A stretch of DNA of 64,000 bases from Sphingomonas sp. AP4-R1 (GTDB taxonomy: Bacteria > Pseudomonadota > Alphaproteobacteria > Sphingomonadales > Sphingomonadaceae), in the NCBI RefSeq assembly GCF_013113735.1, contig NZ_CP053346.1:4602001-4666000 (forward strand). The letters are read 5' to 3'. Below the pieces are notes generated by a model, which worked only from the letters and a program-made list of their open reading frames with translations, ran no database searches and had not been told where the DNA came from. The stretch's first letter is position 1, and the number at the start of each line of letters is the position of its first letter. A program made the translations under genes and the position numbers. Below are positions 15,983 through 25,269 of this stretch, piece after piece.

Positions 15983-16755
15983 CGCCCAAACCTTTCGAGC
16001 AGCCCGTGCAGCACCTGCGGCCGGCTGGTGATGTCGCGGGTCAACGCCAGCGTGTAGCCGGAAAGCAGCATCAGGATGATCAGCGTCGCGGCGAACGCCT
16101 TGATCGACATGGAGAGCGTGAAGACGTTCAGCTGTTGCGCGAAGCGGTTCATCAGCCCCAGCGCCAGATCGATCAGGAACAGCACCGTGAGCACCGGCGC
16201 CGCGAACAGGACGGACAGCACCATCATCCGCCCGAACTCGGCCTCGAACAGCTGCAATCCGCGCGGATCAAGCGCCGGCGCGGGCGCCGCGATCGGCCAC
16301 ACCGCATAGCTTTCGATCAGGACGCGCACGATCAGCGAGAGGCCGCCCGAGAAGATGAAGACGATGTTCGCCAGCCGGCCGAGGAACGCGCCGTTGAGCG
16401 AGGTCTGGTGGCCGGAAAGCGGATCCACGATCTGCGCCATCGTCGCGCCCACCTTCGTATCGATGATCTGCCCCGCCGCCTCCAGCGCCCACAGCACCGA
16501 TCCGAAGAAGAAGCCGATGATCAGGCCGACGAACGCCTCCTTGGCGAAGATCCCCACCCAGCGCGTCGCGCCGATCGCGGCCATGTCGAACGGCGGCTGG
16601 AGGACGAGGCTGATCAGCCCCATGCCCACGAAGATCGAGTTGCGCACCAGCGCGGGCACCGTCTCGTTGGCGAACAGGGGAAGCATCGCGAACGCGCAGG
16701 CGACGCGCGCCGTGCCGACGCCGAGCAGCAGCACCTGATCGGCCCAGCCGCTCAC
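15979..16755 (-). CDS. sctT: T3SS export apparatus protein SctT
   Basis: FliR/YscT-family inner-membrane protein of 258 residues with about six hydrophobic segments. It forms the export gate with SctR and SctS. Family-typical stretches are FAMLPLFANETVPALVRNSI, FAKEAFVGLIIGFFFGSV and LNVFTLSMSIKAFAATLII. It starts at a GTG that overlaps the sctS stop (GTGA), as expected in a tightly coupled operon. Confidence 0.93.
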   Translation of the reverse strand: MSGWADQVLLLGVGTARVACAFAMLPLFANETVPALVRNSIFVGMGLISLVLQPPFDMAAIGATRWVGIFAKEAFVGLIIGFFFGSVLWALEAAGQIIDTKVGATMAQIVDPLSGHQTSLNGAFLGRLANIVFIFSGGLSLIVRVLIESYAVWPIAAPAPALDPRGLQLFEAEFGRMMVLSVLFAAPVLTVLFLIDLALGLMNRFAQQLNVFTLSMSIKAFAATLIILMLLSGYTLALTRDITSRPQVLHGLLERFGR

Positions 16756-17033
16756 TGCGCCGCTCCGTGCCCCACCATCGACGGGAAATCCGTGAACACA
16801 CGGTCACCGAAGCGGTAGAGCGAGGATCCCAGCAGAGATGCAGTGACGAACAAGGTCAGCACGATCGCGAAGAACTTGATCGTATATTGCAGCGTCTGTT
16901 CCTGGATCTGCGTCGCTGCCTGCACGATCGCGACGGCGAGGCCCGCGATCGACGCGACCAGGATCGGCGGCGCCGACAGGATCAGCACCAGCCACAAGGC
17001 GTCGTTCGTGAGGCTCACGAAATCCGCGTTCAT
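16752..17033 (-). CDS. sctS: T3SS export apparatus protein SctS
   Basis: FliQ/YscS-family protein of 93 residues, the usual length, with two membrane hairpin helices (ALWLVLILSAPPILVASIAG and QYTIKFFAIVLTLFVTASLL). The motif AIVQAATQIQEQTL is the conserved loop between them. It is part of the export gate, between sctR and sctT. Confidence 0.93.
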   Translation of the reverse strand: MNADFVSLTNDALWLVLILSAPPILVASIAGLAVAIVQAATQIQEQTLQYTIKFFAIVLTLFVTASLLGSSLYRFGDRVFTDFPSMVGHGAAQ

Positions 17034-17057
17034 CCCGCTCCTCCCCGGCGGACGGGA

Positions 17058-17714
17058 TCACACATAGGACAGCACCAGGCCGTGGCTGAGCTTCACCCAG
17101 CCGTCGACGAGCACGAACAACAGCAGCTTGAACGGCAACGAGATCGTCGTCGGCGAGAGCATCATCATGCCCATGGCGAGAAGGATGTTCGAGATGACGA
17201 GATCGATGACGAGAAAGGGCAGGAAGATCAGGAAGCCGATCTGGAAGGCGAGGCTCAGCTCCTTCACGACGAAGGAGGGAATCACGATCACGAAATCGCG
17301 ATCGCTCATCTCGGCGGCATGCGCCTGATCACCCACGCGCTGCGCGGTCTTCAGAAAGAAGACGCGCTCGCGCGGATCGCTATGCTTGAGCAGGAAATCG
17401 CGCAGCGGCTCCTTGCCCGCGCCGACGGCGGCCATCATCGTCGATTCCGTGCTCGCGGCCGGCGCCGGATTGGCGACGATCGCGTCCTGCATCCGCTGCG
17501 CGACCGGATACATCACATAGAGCGACAGGATCAGCGCCAGCCCGTTGAGCACAATATTGGGCGGCACCTGCTGCAGCCCCAGCGCATTGCGCAGCAGGCT
17601 GAGCGTGACGACGATCTTCGTGAACGACGTCACCATCACCGCGAAGAAGGGCGCGAGCGCCAGCGCGATGACGACGACGAGCGCCGAGCCCGGCGTGAAG
17701 GTGGAAAGGTCCAT
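17058..17714 (-). CDS. sctR: T3SS export apparatus protein SctR
   Basis: FliP/YscR-family core gate protein of 218 residues. Signature segments are MVTSFTKIVVTLSLLRNALG, LQQVPPNIVLNGLALILSLY and FQIGFLIFLPFLVIDLVISN, then ILLAMGMMMLSPTTISLPFK. It has no cleaved leader, unlike FliP. The ATG at 17714 lies 5 bases after the sctQ stop. Upstream in-frame codons read as Arg-rich noise from sctQ and are excluded. Confidence 0.95.
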   Translation of the reverse strand: MDLSTFTPGSALVVVIALALAPFFAVMVTSFTKIVVTLSLLRNALGLQQVPPNIVLNGLALILSLYVMYPVAQRMQDAIVANPAPAASTESTMMAAVGAGKEPLRDFLLKHSDPRERVFFLKTAQRVGDQAHAAEMSDRDFVIVIPSFVVKELSLAFQIGFLIFLPFLVIDLVISNILLAMGMMMLSPTTISLPFKLLLFVLVDGWVKLSHGLVLSYV

Positions 17715-17719
17715 GCGCG

Positions 17720-18736
17720 TCAGTCCGCGGCATCGGTCGCGCGGATCGCCGTGACGAGCACGCCATAGCCCTCGCCCACCGCGACCAGCTCGCCCTCCGC
17801 GATCGGCGCGCCACCGGCGATGATGCGCACGGCGAGCGTTCCGCCCGTTGCCGGCAAAGGCAGCACGCTGCCTTCGCCCAGCGTCGCGAGTTGCGCGGCG
17901 GTCAGGCGTCCTCCGTCGAATTCGATCGTCGCGGCCACTTTCAATTCGGCCCATTCCGGCATCTCGCTCGTCGGCGCGAGCGGCAATTCCTCAACGCGAG
18001 AGACACGATCAGGCACGGCAGTGTCCTCTTCCTGTAGGTCGCGGCCGAGCATCGCGGTCCGCCCCCTGAGATCGATGGTGATCGGCATGCGCCGCGTACG
18101 GCCGGGAAGCGTGAGCGCCCCGGTGAGCGGTGCGATGCCGAACAGGATGCAGTCCCCCTGTTCCAGCGCGGCCAACCGCCGCGCCGGGATCGGCGGCAGC
18201 GCCACCTCGCCCGACCAGCGGAGCGAGAGCGCGCCGATCCGGGCGGGCAGGTCGCGCGGCAATGGCAGCGGCACGACCTCGACATCGGCCTGCGCCGCGA
18301 TCAGCAGGCGATGGCACAGCGTTCCGCCGCGCTCATGCGCGTCCAGCCGGATCAGCGCCGGATCGTCCTCCAGTTCCGCCAGCAGCCCGGCCGGATGCAG
18401 TTCGACCCCGAGGATCGTCTCCAGCGCGGCGACGAGCGGCTCGATCCTGCCGAGCGTCGCCGCCGCCGCCGCACCGTCCGGAAGCCCCGGCCCGCTCGTC
18501 ATCCGGGCAAGCTGGTTATCGACCAGCAGCGGCGCGATCATGATCGGTCCGCGGTTCGTGTCGAACCGGATCCAGGCGGGCGCGCCCCGGCGATCGCGCG
18601 TCGTCGCCCCACGCGCGATCGTCCGCAGCGTCTCGACGTGACGATGGTTGAGCGCGGCGATCAGCGCGGTCTGCGCCTTCGCCTGCTCGCGTTCGATCGT
18701 GGGCAGCCGGCTGTGAGCCGCGAACGGCGCGCTCAT
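17720..18736 (-). CDS. sctQ: T3SS C-ring protein SctQ
   Basis: YscQ/HrcQ-family cytoplasmic sorting-platform protein of 338 residues. The C-terminal SpoA domain (about 262-335) reads LKVAATIEFDGGRLTAAQLA, then TLGEGSVLPL and GELVAVGEGYGVLVTAI, the FliN-like pattern. The N-terminal two thirds are divergent, as usual. Its start overlaps the stop of the preceding FliO-like gene (ATGA). Confidence 0.85.
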   Translation of the reverse strand: MSAPFAAHSRLPTIEREQAKAQTALIAALNHRHVETLRTIARGATTRDRRGAPAWIRFDTNRGPIMIAPLLVDNQLARMTSGPGLPDGAAAAATLGRIEPLVAALETILGVELHPAGLLAELEDDPALIRLDAHERGGTLCHRLLIAAQADVEVVPLPLPRDLPARIGALSLRWSGEVALPPIPARRLAALEQGDCILFGIAPLTGALTLPGRTRRMPITIDLRGRTAMLGRDLQEEDTAVPDRVSRVEELPLAPTSEMPEWAELKVAATIEFDGGRLTAAQLATLGEGSVLPLPATGGTLAVRIIAGGAPIAEGELVAVGEGYGVLVTAIRATDAAD

Positions 18737-19071
18737 GACAGATCCTCCCCTTCATGGCGTTCGGCGGTGCCGCCCGAAGGGCCTTCGCCCGCATCGCCCC
18801 AGTTTTTCAGCAGGGTGACCGCGCCGCCGGACACGCCGATCAGCATCACCTCACCCTTCGCCTCGATCAGCATCACCCGCTCGCGCTGGCCGACGGGCAA
18901 CGCACGGATGAAACGCAGCGGATGCTCGGGCATCGTGCCGCCGGAGCGGAACGTCCCGTCCTGCCATCGCCGCATCGCCTTCAGGCCAAAAAAGGCGAGC
19001 CCGAGCACCACCGCCAGCGCGATGATCGTGCCGAACAGGCCGGACAGCGCCATGCCGATCGCGGAATCCAT
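18733..19071 (-). CDS. FliO-like membrane protein inside a T3SS operon
   Basis: This 112-residue protein has one N-terminal membrane segment (LFGTIIALAVVLGLAFFGLK) and a cytoplasmic part reading IRALPVGQRERVMLIEAKGE, then VMLIGVSGGAVTLL. That is the FliO pattern (arginine-rich turn, then a Val/Leu-rich beta repeat). FliO helps FliP (SctR) assemble in flagella and is not a usual injectisome gene. It starts inside the sctU stop (TGATG) and ends inside the sctQ start, so it is fully built into the operon. Confidence 0.75.
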   Translation of the reverse strand: MDSAIGMALSGLFGTIIALAVVLGLAFFGLKAMRRWQDGTFRSGGTMPEHPLRFIRALPVGQRERVMLIEAKGEVMLIGVSGGAVTLLKNWGDAGEGPSGGTAERHEGEDLS

Positions 19072-20222
19072 CACGCCGTCCTCAGCATGGGATCGCGGGT
19101 CATCTCGGTCGTCCGATCGCCGCCATCCTCGCGGACCTTCTTCGCCCACAGGATGATCTGCGCGATCGCGTCGAACATGTCGCGCGGGATCACCTCATTG
19201 ATCTCGCCATGCTCGAACAGCCCGCGCGCCACCTCCACGTAGCGGACGATCGGCACATCGGCCTCCGCCGCCGCTTCGCGCATCGCCTGGGCCAGCGGGC
19301 CCTCGCCCTTGGCGGTCATCACCGGCACGGGACAGGTTTCCGGATCATAGTCGATCGCGATCGCGATATGGGTGGGGTTGGTGACAAGGACGTTGGCACC
19401 GCGCGCCGCGCTCACCGCATTCTGGTTCGCCCATTCCTCGTGCATCTGCCGCCGGTTGGACTTGATCAGCGGATCGCCCTCATTCTCCTTATACTCCTGC
19501 TTGATGTCGCGGAGGCTCATCTTCATCTTCTTGGTATAGCTGTGCTTCTGCCAGGCCATGTCGAGCACGGCGACCAGCAGGAACACGCCGAACGTCCACA
19601 GCAGCGCGGATCGCAGCAGGTCTCCCGTTTCGGACAGCACGGTGGCGATGGCCGCGCGGCCGTCCGTCTCGGCGGTCGGCTGGAGGACGGGGCCGGTCTT
19701 GTCGATGATCTCGGCGAGTGATCCGCGCAGCACCAGCCAGCAGATGAAGACGATCAGCACCGCCTTGATCATCGTCTTGGCCAGCTCGACCAGATTGTCG
19801 AGACTGAACATCTTCTTCAGCCCTTCGACCGGATTCATCTTGTCGAGCGAGGGCTTCACCTTCTCCAGCGCGAAGACGCCGCCCGCCTGCAGGAATTCAG
19901 TGAGCGCGCCAGTCAGCGCCGCCGGGATCAGCGCGATCGCGGTCAGCATCAGCAGCAGGTTGAAGGCCGCCTGCCCCATCAGGCCGGCGGCATTGGCGAA
20001 CGGGGCATCCTGCGCGACGAGCGCGAAGCCCTGATCGAACAAGCCCGCCAGCCGCGCGCCAGCGAAGCCCGCACCGAACATCAGCATCAGCAGCCAGACC
20101 AGCAACGTCGCCGTCGCGGTCACATCGCGCGATTTGGCGACATCGCCCTTCTTGCGCGCGTCCGCCAGCCGTTTCGGCGTCGGCTTTTCCGTCTTGTCGC
20201 CGCCATCATTCTTGTCGGCCAC
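19071..20222 (-). CDS. sctU: T3SS switch protein SctU
   Basis: FlhB/YscU-family inner-membrane protein of 383 residues. It begins VADKNDGGDKTEKPTPKR, the family's conserved cytoplasmic start. Four hydrophobic segments and a cytoplasmic domain with the autocleavage motif NPTH (VLVTNPTHIAIAIDYDPETC) follow. I use the GTG at 20222 because GGAG lies 6 bases upstream. Longer in-frame starts add a non-conserved leader. It controls substrate switching from needle to cargo. It is the first gene of the leftward operon. Confidence 0.93.
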   Translation of the reverse strand: MADKNDGGDKTEKPTPKRLADARKKGDVAKSRDVTATATLLVWLLMLMFGAGFAGARLAGLFDQGFALVAQDAPFANAAGLMGQAAFNLLLMLTAIALIPAALTGALTEFLQAGGVFALEKVKPSLDKMNPVEGLKKMFSLDNLVELAKTMIKAVLIVFICWLVLRGSLAEIIDKTGPVLQPTAETDGRAAIATVLSETGDLLRSALLWTFGVFLLVAVLDMAWQKHSYTKKMKMSLRDIKQEYKENEGDPLIKSNRRQMHEEWANQNAVSAARGANVLVTNPTHIAIAIDYDPETCPVPVMTAKGEGPLAQAMREAAAEADVPIVRYVEVARGLFEHGEINEVIPRDMFDAIAQIILWAKKVREDGGDRTTEMTRDPMLRTA

Positions 20223-20301
20223 GCGAATCTCCAAAGCGACCCCCGCGCGCCGAAAAGCACACGGAACACGCCGGACATGGCAACCACCCAATAGATCCGC
20301 A

Positions 20302-20318
20302 TTCGCATCAGGTGCGAA
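20302..20318 (-). promoter_or_regulatory. 17-bp dyad upstream of sctU
   Basis: TTCGCA-TCAGG-TGCGAA is a perfect 6-bp inverted repeat centred 88 bp from the sctU GTG. The distance equals that of boxes 1 and 2, but the sequence differs, so a different regulator is likely. The 20223-20711 gap holds no gene. Confidence 0.45.
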
Positions 20319-20365
20319 ACGAAATATCGACCGCAGGACCAGAGCAATCGAACGCCGTAATTATT

Positions 20366-20382
20366 CTTGTGAGAACTTGTGA
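20366..20382. promoter_or_regulatory. Direct repeats in the divergent sctU/sctV control region
   Basis: Two copies of CTTGTGA are spaced 10 bp apart, one helical turn, followed at about 20399-20416 by three closely spaced GTCAC units. Phased repeats between divergent operons suggest an activator site. Confidence 0.35.
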
Positions 20383-20711
20383 AGTCAACGACAGCCCATG
20401 TCACGTCACTGTCACACGGTATTGCGAATCGATGCTTTCCGGCATCGGCCTCAAACAGATTTTCCCTTGCGCCAGAGGGCGATTCACAATCCTTTCCGTC
20501 CGGTTTCTCTAACGACGAACTGCCAGATTTTCGTGATGACCCGTCCCTTTTGCGCGATGAACGGAGCCAGATCGCGATAGTTCCGGTTCGAACATGTCGT
20601 TAGCCTTTAGGCCACCGGACGAGATCGCCCGGATCGCAGGACCCGCGATTTGAACATTGAGTGACGCCATCGGCCGGAAGGTCGTGGCAGGCTTTGTGGG
20701 AGAGTGGGCTC

Positions 20712-21398
20712 ATGCCTGTTGGGCAGCGGTGGGTAGAGCCGGTCGACGGCACCCGAACGACATTCGCCTTCGTCGGCCTCGCGGCGTTTTTCGCGGCGAC
20801 GCCGGGGCAGGCCACGGACTGCATCAGCAGTCGCGGCATGATCGAAGCGGTCCGCCCCTGCGTGGCCGCCGACGCATCGGCTCCGGTCGATTTCGTCGAA
20901 TTGCCTCGATCGGTTTCGGTACGGATGCCCGCCGCAACCGGCCGCACCACGCCATCGCACGCCGCAGCGGGGCGCACCACCCGGACGGCGCCCCACGCCG
21001 CCATCATCTCCGACGTCGCTTATCGGTATCGGATCGATCCTCGCCTGCTTTCGGCGATGGTCGCCGCCGAATCCGCCGGACGGCAGGACGCCGTTTCGAA
21101 CAAGGGCGCGCTGGGGCTCATGCAGGTCATGCCCGCCACCGCGCGCAGCATGGGCGTCGCCGATCCCGGCGCGCTGCTGGCCGATCCCGCGCTCGCGATC
21201 GAAACGGGCGCCGCCTATCTCAAAACGCTCCAGGCCCGCCTGGGCAACGACGTGCCGCTGGTCGTCGCCGCCTATAATGCGGGGCCGGGCGCAGTGCTGA
21301 AAGCCGGTCGACGCGTGCCCGCCTTCCGGGAAACGCAGGCCTATGTCGACAAGGTGATGGCGGGCTATGCCGCCGGCCGCGCCGAAACCCTGCGTTGA
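20712..21398 (+). CDS. Lytic transglycosylase of the T3SS
   Basis: This 228-residue exported protein has a leader at about residues 1-35 (FAFVGLAAFFAATPGQA) and an SLT domain with the catalytic Glu in ESAGRQDAVSNKGALGLMQV, then AAYNAGPGAV. It opens the peptidoglycan layer locally so the injectisome can cross, as IagB-type enzymes do. The ATG at 20712 is preceded by GGGAGAG. It is the first gene of the rightward operon, 11 bases before sctV. Confidence 0.88.
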   Translation: MPVGQRWVEPVDGTRTTFAFVGLAAFFAATPGQATDCISSRGMIEAVRPCVAADASAPVDFVELPRSVSVRMPAATGRTTPSHAAAGRTTRTAPHAAIISDVAYRYRIDPRLLSAMVAAESAGRQDAVSNKGALGLMQVMPATARSMGVADPGALLADPALAIETGAAYLKTLQARLGNDVPLVVAAYNAGPGAVLKAGRRVPAFRETQAYVDKVMAGYAAGRAETLR

Positions 21399-21409
21399 AG
21401 GGTGCGGCC

Positions 21410-23380
21410 ATGAGCATTCAAAGCTATTTCGCGTCCAGCAACGTCCGCACGCCGGTGAAATTCTCCGCGCGCGTCGCCGATCTCGCGCTGGTCGCCGGCG
21501 TCGTCGCGATCGTCGCGCTGATGATCCTGCCGATGCCGGTGCTGATCATCGACTTGCTCGTCGGCGTGAACATCACGTTCGGCGTGCTCCTGCTGATGAA
21601 CACGCTCTACATTCGCGGCGCGCTCGATTTCTCGGCCTTCCCGTCCATCCTGCTCGTCTCGACCCTGTTCCGCCTCGCGCTTTCGATCGCGACGACGCGC
21701 ATGATCCTGACGACCGGCCACGCCGGGCACATCATCCAGACGTTCGGCAAGATGGTGGTGGGCGGCAATATCGTCGTCGGCCTCGTCGTGTTCCTGATCA
21801 TCACGGTCGTGCAGTTCATCGTCATCGCCAAAGGCGCGGAACGCGTGGCCGAGGTGGCGGCGCGCTTCAGCCTCGATTCGATGCCCGGCAAGCAGTTGTC
21901 GATCGACAGCGATCTGCGCTCGGGCCTGATCGACAAGGATGATGCGCGCCGGCGGCGCCGCGTGCTGGAACTGGAGAGCAAGCTGCACGGCAGCCTCGAT
22001 GGCGCGATGAAGTTCGTGAAGGGCGATGCGATCGCCTCGATCGTCATCGTCGTGATCAATCTGATCGGCGGACTCGCCATCGGGGTGATGCAGCAGGGCA
22101 TGGATCTCGGCGCGGCCACGCACAAATATTCGATCCTCACGATCGGCGAGGGCCTCGTCGCGCAGATCCCGGCGCTGCTCGGCGCGATGGCGGCCGGCCT
22201 GATGGTCACGCGCACGACCGATGAAGAGCAGGGCGCCAATCTTGGCGAAGCGATCCATCGCCAGCTCTCGTCCAATCCGCGCGTGCTGATCTTCGTGGGG
22301 CTGATCTGCTTCCTGCTCGCCTGCGTGCCGGGCTTCCCGGCGCTGGTCTTTCTCGCACTCGGGCTCGGCGCGCTGCTGTCCGGCGCGGGCATGCATCCGC
22401 GGCTGCAGCCCTATGTGATGCGCTACGGCGGCCCGCTCCAGAAGATGCTGGTGCGTCGCCCTCCGCCGCCCCCTGCCACGTTGCTCGCCGCGCCCGAGCC
22501 GCCGCGCCCGGTCGTGCCGCTGCTGCTCGAACATTCGGGTCCGCATCCGGGCGAGGCGGCCGCGCACGCGCTCGGCCAGGCGCTCACCGAAATGCTCGAT
22601 CGTCTCCAATATCGCACGGGCGTGCCGCTGCCCCGGCTGGCGATCCACTTCACGGGCGCGGGCGCCGGCTGGCGACTGCTCGCGTTCGAAGTGCCGATCG
22701 GCGCCGCCGAGACGCCCGACCGCCTGGTCGAAGCGGTCGAGCAACTGCTCCGCCGCAACCTGTCCCTGTTCCTCGGCGTGCAGGAAGCCGTCGAGCTGCT
22801 GAACAAGATCGGCGACGACTATCCCGAAGTCGTCAAGGAAGCGGTACGTGCCGTCCCCGCCGCACGCATCGCGGAGATCCTGCGCCGCCTCGCCGAGGAG
22901 GAGGTGCCGATCCGCAACATGCGCGACGTGCTGGAGGGGATCACCGCCGCCGCCGCGCTGGAGCGCGAACCGGCGCGGATCGCCGATCATGTCCGCGTCG
23001 CGCTGAAGCGCACGATCCTCGATGCTCATGCCGTGGACGGCGTGATCCGCGCGCTCGCCGTCTCGCCCGATCTGGAGGCGATGGTGCGCGATCGCACACG
23101 CCTGATCGACGGCGTCGAGCGGCTCGCGCTGGAGCCCGATTTCGCCCGCGATCTCGTCGGCACGATCGGCGCGACCGCGACGGACACGAACACGGCCGTG
23201 CTGGTCGCCGCGTTCGACGTCCGCCGCGCGCTGCGCAAGCTGATCGAGCCGAGCCTGTTCGATCTTCCGGTGCTCGCCTTCAACGAGCTCTCTCCCGCGG
23301 TCCGCTTCGAGATGGTCGGCCAGATCGGCCTGCCGGCCGGCATGATCGCCGCCGAGCCCGCCTCGATCGCCGCCGAATGA
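21410..23380 (+). CDS. sctV: T3SS export apparatus protein SctV
   Basis: FlhA/YscV-family protein of 656 residues. The N-terminal half has about eight membrane helices, with the conserved FHIPEP-type region SFPSILLVSTLFRLALSIAT written here as AFPSILLVSTLFRLALSIAT. The C-terminal half is the cytoplasmic ring domain that docks cargo and chaperones. I use the ATG at 21410 (GAAGG upstream) rather than the TTG at 21395. The sctC start overlaps its stop. Confidence 0.95.
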   Translation: MSIQSYFASSNVRTPVKFSARVADLALVAGVVAIVALMILPMPVLIIDLLVGVNITFGVLLLMNTLYIRGALDFSAFPSILLVSTLFRLALSIATTRMILTTGHAGHIIQTFGKMVVGGNIVVGLVVFLIITVVQFIVIAKGAERVAEVAARFSLDSMPGKQLSIDSDLRSGLIDKDDARRRRRVLELESKLHGSLDGAMKFVKGDAIASIVIVVINLIGGLAIGVMQQGMDLGAATHKYSILTIGEGLVAQIPALLGAMAAGLMVTRTTDEEQGANLGEAIHRQLSSNPRVLIFVGLICFLLACVPGFPALVFLALGLGALLSGAGMHPRLQPYVMRYGGPLQKMLVRRPPPPPATLLAAPEPPRPVVPLLLEHSGPHPGEAAAHALGQALTEMLDRLQYRTGVPLPRLAIHFTGAGAGWRLLAFEVPIGAAETPDRLVEAVEQLLRRNLSLFLGVQEAVELLNKIGDDYPEVVKEAVRAVPAARIAEILRRLAEEEVPIRNMRDVLEGITAAAALEREPARIADHVRVALKRTILDAHAVDGVIRALAVSPDLEAMVRDRTRLIDGVERLALEPDFARDLVGTIGATATDTNTAVLVAAFDVRRALRKLIEPSLFDLPVLAFNELSPAVRFEMVGQIGLPAGMIAAEPASIAAE

Positions 23381-25269
23381 AGGAGCAGATTTTGCCAGCC
23401 AGTCGTCTGCCTTTTGCCCTGCGTCTCGCCGCCCTCGCCGCCGCGGCCTCGCCGCTGCTGGCGCCTGCCGCCGCCGCGCCGATGCCCATGCGCCCGGTGG
23501 TCGTCTCGATCCTTGCCCGCGAGGAGCCGATCGGCGATTTCGTCCGCGATCTCTTCGGCCGTGTCGGCGTCCCCGTCGTGGTTGGTCAGGGTCTCACCGG
23601 CACGATCAACGGCCAGTTCAACGGTCCCGCCGCCAAGGTGTTCGACGATGTCGCCAAGGCTTTCAATCTGGTCGGCTATTATGATGGCGCGGCGGCCTAT
23701 GTGTATGCCGCCAGCGAACTGACCGTGCAGACGCTGAACCTGGACCCCGCCGCCGGCGCGCGCGTCGCGCGGCAGGTTCAGGCGCAGGGCTTCACCGACG
23801 CGCGCAACATGGTTCGGGCGTCGCCCGACGGCACGCTCGTCGCCAGCGGCACGCCGCGTTTCGTGGAGCAGGTCGGCACGCTCGCGCGCGGCGGCAGGCC
23901 TTCGGTCGCTGTCGCCGGCGCGGGCGGGAGTGCCGCCGGCACCCTGCTCGGCGCCAGCCCCCGCCTGCCCTATGAGAGCCTCGACCCCCAGCCGCTGGAA
24001 TTCCGTGTCTTCTATCTGCGCTATGCTCGCGCCGAGGATACGACGATGGAAGCCGGCGGGCGCGAGATCCGGGTGCCGGGGCTCGCCACGATCGTCCAGA
24101 ATCTCGTGCTCGACCGGCGCGCGCCGAGCAACAATTTCGGCTCTTACCCGATCCGCCAGAGCGCTACGCGACTGAAGGGTCAGGGCATGGATTCGATCCG
24201 GCCGAACGTATCGCAGACGCCCCTGCTCGGCCTGCCGATGGGCGGCATCTACCCGACCGGCCCCGCCACCGCGCCGCAAACCGCGATGGGCTTCGCCGAG
24301 GATGGCGCCGCCGCCCCGCTCACGTCGGACATTATCCGCGTCGAGGCCAATCCCTTCACCAACGCGCTGATCGTGCGGGACGTGCCGGCGCGCATGTCCG
24401 CTTATGACTCGCTGATCCGCGCGCTGGATGTCGAGCCGCAGATGGTGGAGGTCGAGGCGACGATCGTCGACATCAATGTCGACAAGCTCCGCCAGCTCGG
24501 CATCAACTGGCGCTTCAATTCAGGCGGCTTCGGCGCTCTGTTCGGCCAGGGCAACGCGAACGGCAATGACGGCGACATCCGCCTGTTGCCGACCGACGGA
24601 TCGCGGCGCGGCAATGTCGAGAATATCACGCCTTCGGCGCTGGGCGGCACCATCTCCACCATCATCGGCAGCCACCGCGAATTCCTCACCCGGATCACCG
24701 CGCTGGAGCAGAAGGGCGCCGCGCGGATCGTCTCGCGGCCCGAGGTGATGACGCTGTCCAACGTCGAGGCCGTCTTCGATCGCACCCGCACCTTCTACGT
24801 CCGCGTCGCGGGCCGCGAGGAGGTGGACCTGTTCAACGTGACCGCCGGCATCGTGCTGCGCGTGAACCCGCACGTATTCCGCGATCACGACCAGACACGC
24901 ATCCGCATGCTCATCAACATCGAGGACGGCCAGCTCAGCCAGCAGTCGGTGGTCGACAATATCCCGATCGTCGATCGCTCCTCGGTCGCGACACAGGCGA
25001 TGGTGCTGAACGGCGAGAGCCTCCTCCTCGGCGGCATGACCTCCGATGCCGAAACAAACGATATCACGAAGGTGCCGCTGCTCGGCGACATCCCCCTGCT
25101 CGGCAATCTCTTCAAGACGCGTTCGAAGCAGCGCGGCCACACGGAGCGCCTGTTCCTGATCACGCCTCGTCTCGCCACGCTTTCCAGCGGTGTGGGCACG
25201 GTGACGGTGTCGAAGGCGTCCGAAGCGGCGCAACCCTTTCAGTCCAACTCTCCGGAGCGGGTGCAATGA
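23377..25269 (+). CDS. sctC: T3SS outer-membrane secretin SctC
   Basis: YscC/HrcC-type secretin of 630 residues with a signal peptide ending in the Ala-rich stretch SPLLAPAAAA. Ring-building N-domains (VVVGQGLTGTINGQFNGPAA; IRVEANPFTNALIVRDVP) and the C-terminal secretin domain (about 430-605; GAARIVSRPEVMTLSNVEAV, VPLLGDIPLLGNLFKT) follow. A secretin shows that this is an injectisome, not a flagellum. Its start overlaps the sctV stop (ATGA). Confidence 0.95.
   Translation: MKEQILPASRLPFALRLAALAAAASPLLAPAAAAPMPMRPVVVSILAREEPIGDFVRDLFGRVGVPVVVGQGLTGTINGQFNGPAAKVFDDVAKAFNLVGYYDGAAAYVYAASELTVQTLNLDPAAGARVARQVQAQGFTDARNMVRASPDGTLVASGTPRFVEQVGTLARGGRPSVAVAGAGGSAAGTLLGASPRLPYESLDPQPLEFRVFYLRYARAEDTTMEAGGREIRVPGLATIVQNLVLDRRAPSNNFGSYPIRQSATRLKGQGMDSIRPNVSQTPLLGLPMGGIYPTGPATAPQTAMGFAEDGAAAPLTSDIIRVEANPFTNALIVRDVPARMSAYDSLIRALDVEPQMVEVEATIVDINVDKLRQLGINWRFNSGGFGALFGQGNANGNDGDIRLLPTDGSRRGNVENITPSALGGTISTIIGSHREFLTRITALEQKGAARIVSRPEVMTLSNVEAVFDRTRTFYVRVAGREEVDLFNVTAGIVLRVNPHVFRDHDQTRIRMLINIEDGQLSQQSVVDNIPIVDRSSVATQAMVLNGESLLLGGMTSDAETNDITKVPLLGDIPLLGNLFKTRSKQRGHTERLFLITPRLATLSSGVGTVTVSKASEAAQPFQSNSPERVQ

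Noticed and set aside
20302..20318. Seventh copy of the T3SS cargo box
   Set aside because: Same length and spacing, but the arms TTCGCA/TGCGAA do not match CTARTCG/CGAYTAG. It is listed as a separate element.
20581..20611. Another half-box before the lytic transglycosylase gene
   Set aside because: TCGTTAG resembles one arm, but no second arm is found at the right distance.
21365..23029. A 554-codon open frame antisense to sctV
   Set aside because: It mirrors the strong codon bias of sctV, is rich in Arg, His, Asp and Glu repeats with no domain, and lies wholly inside a well-supported gene.
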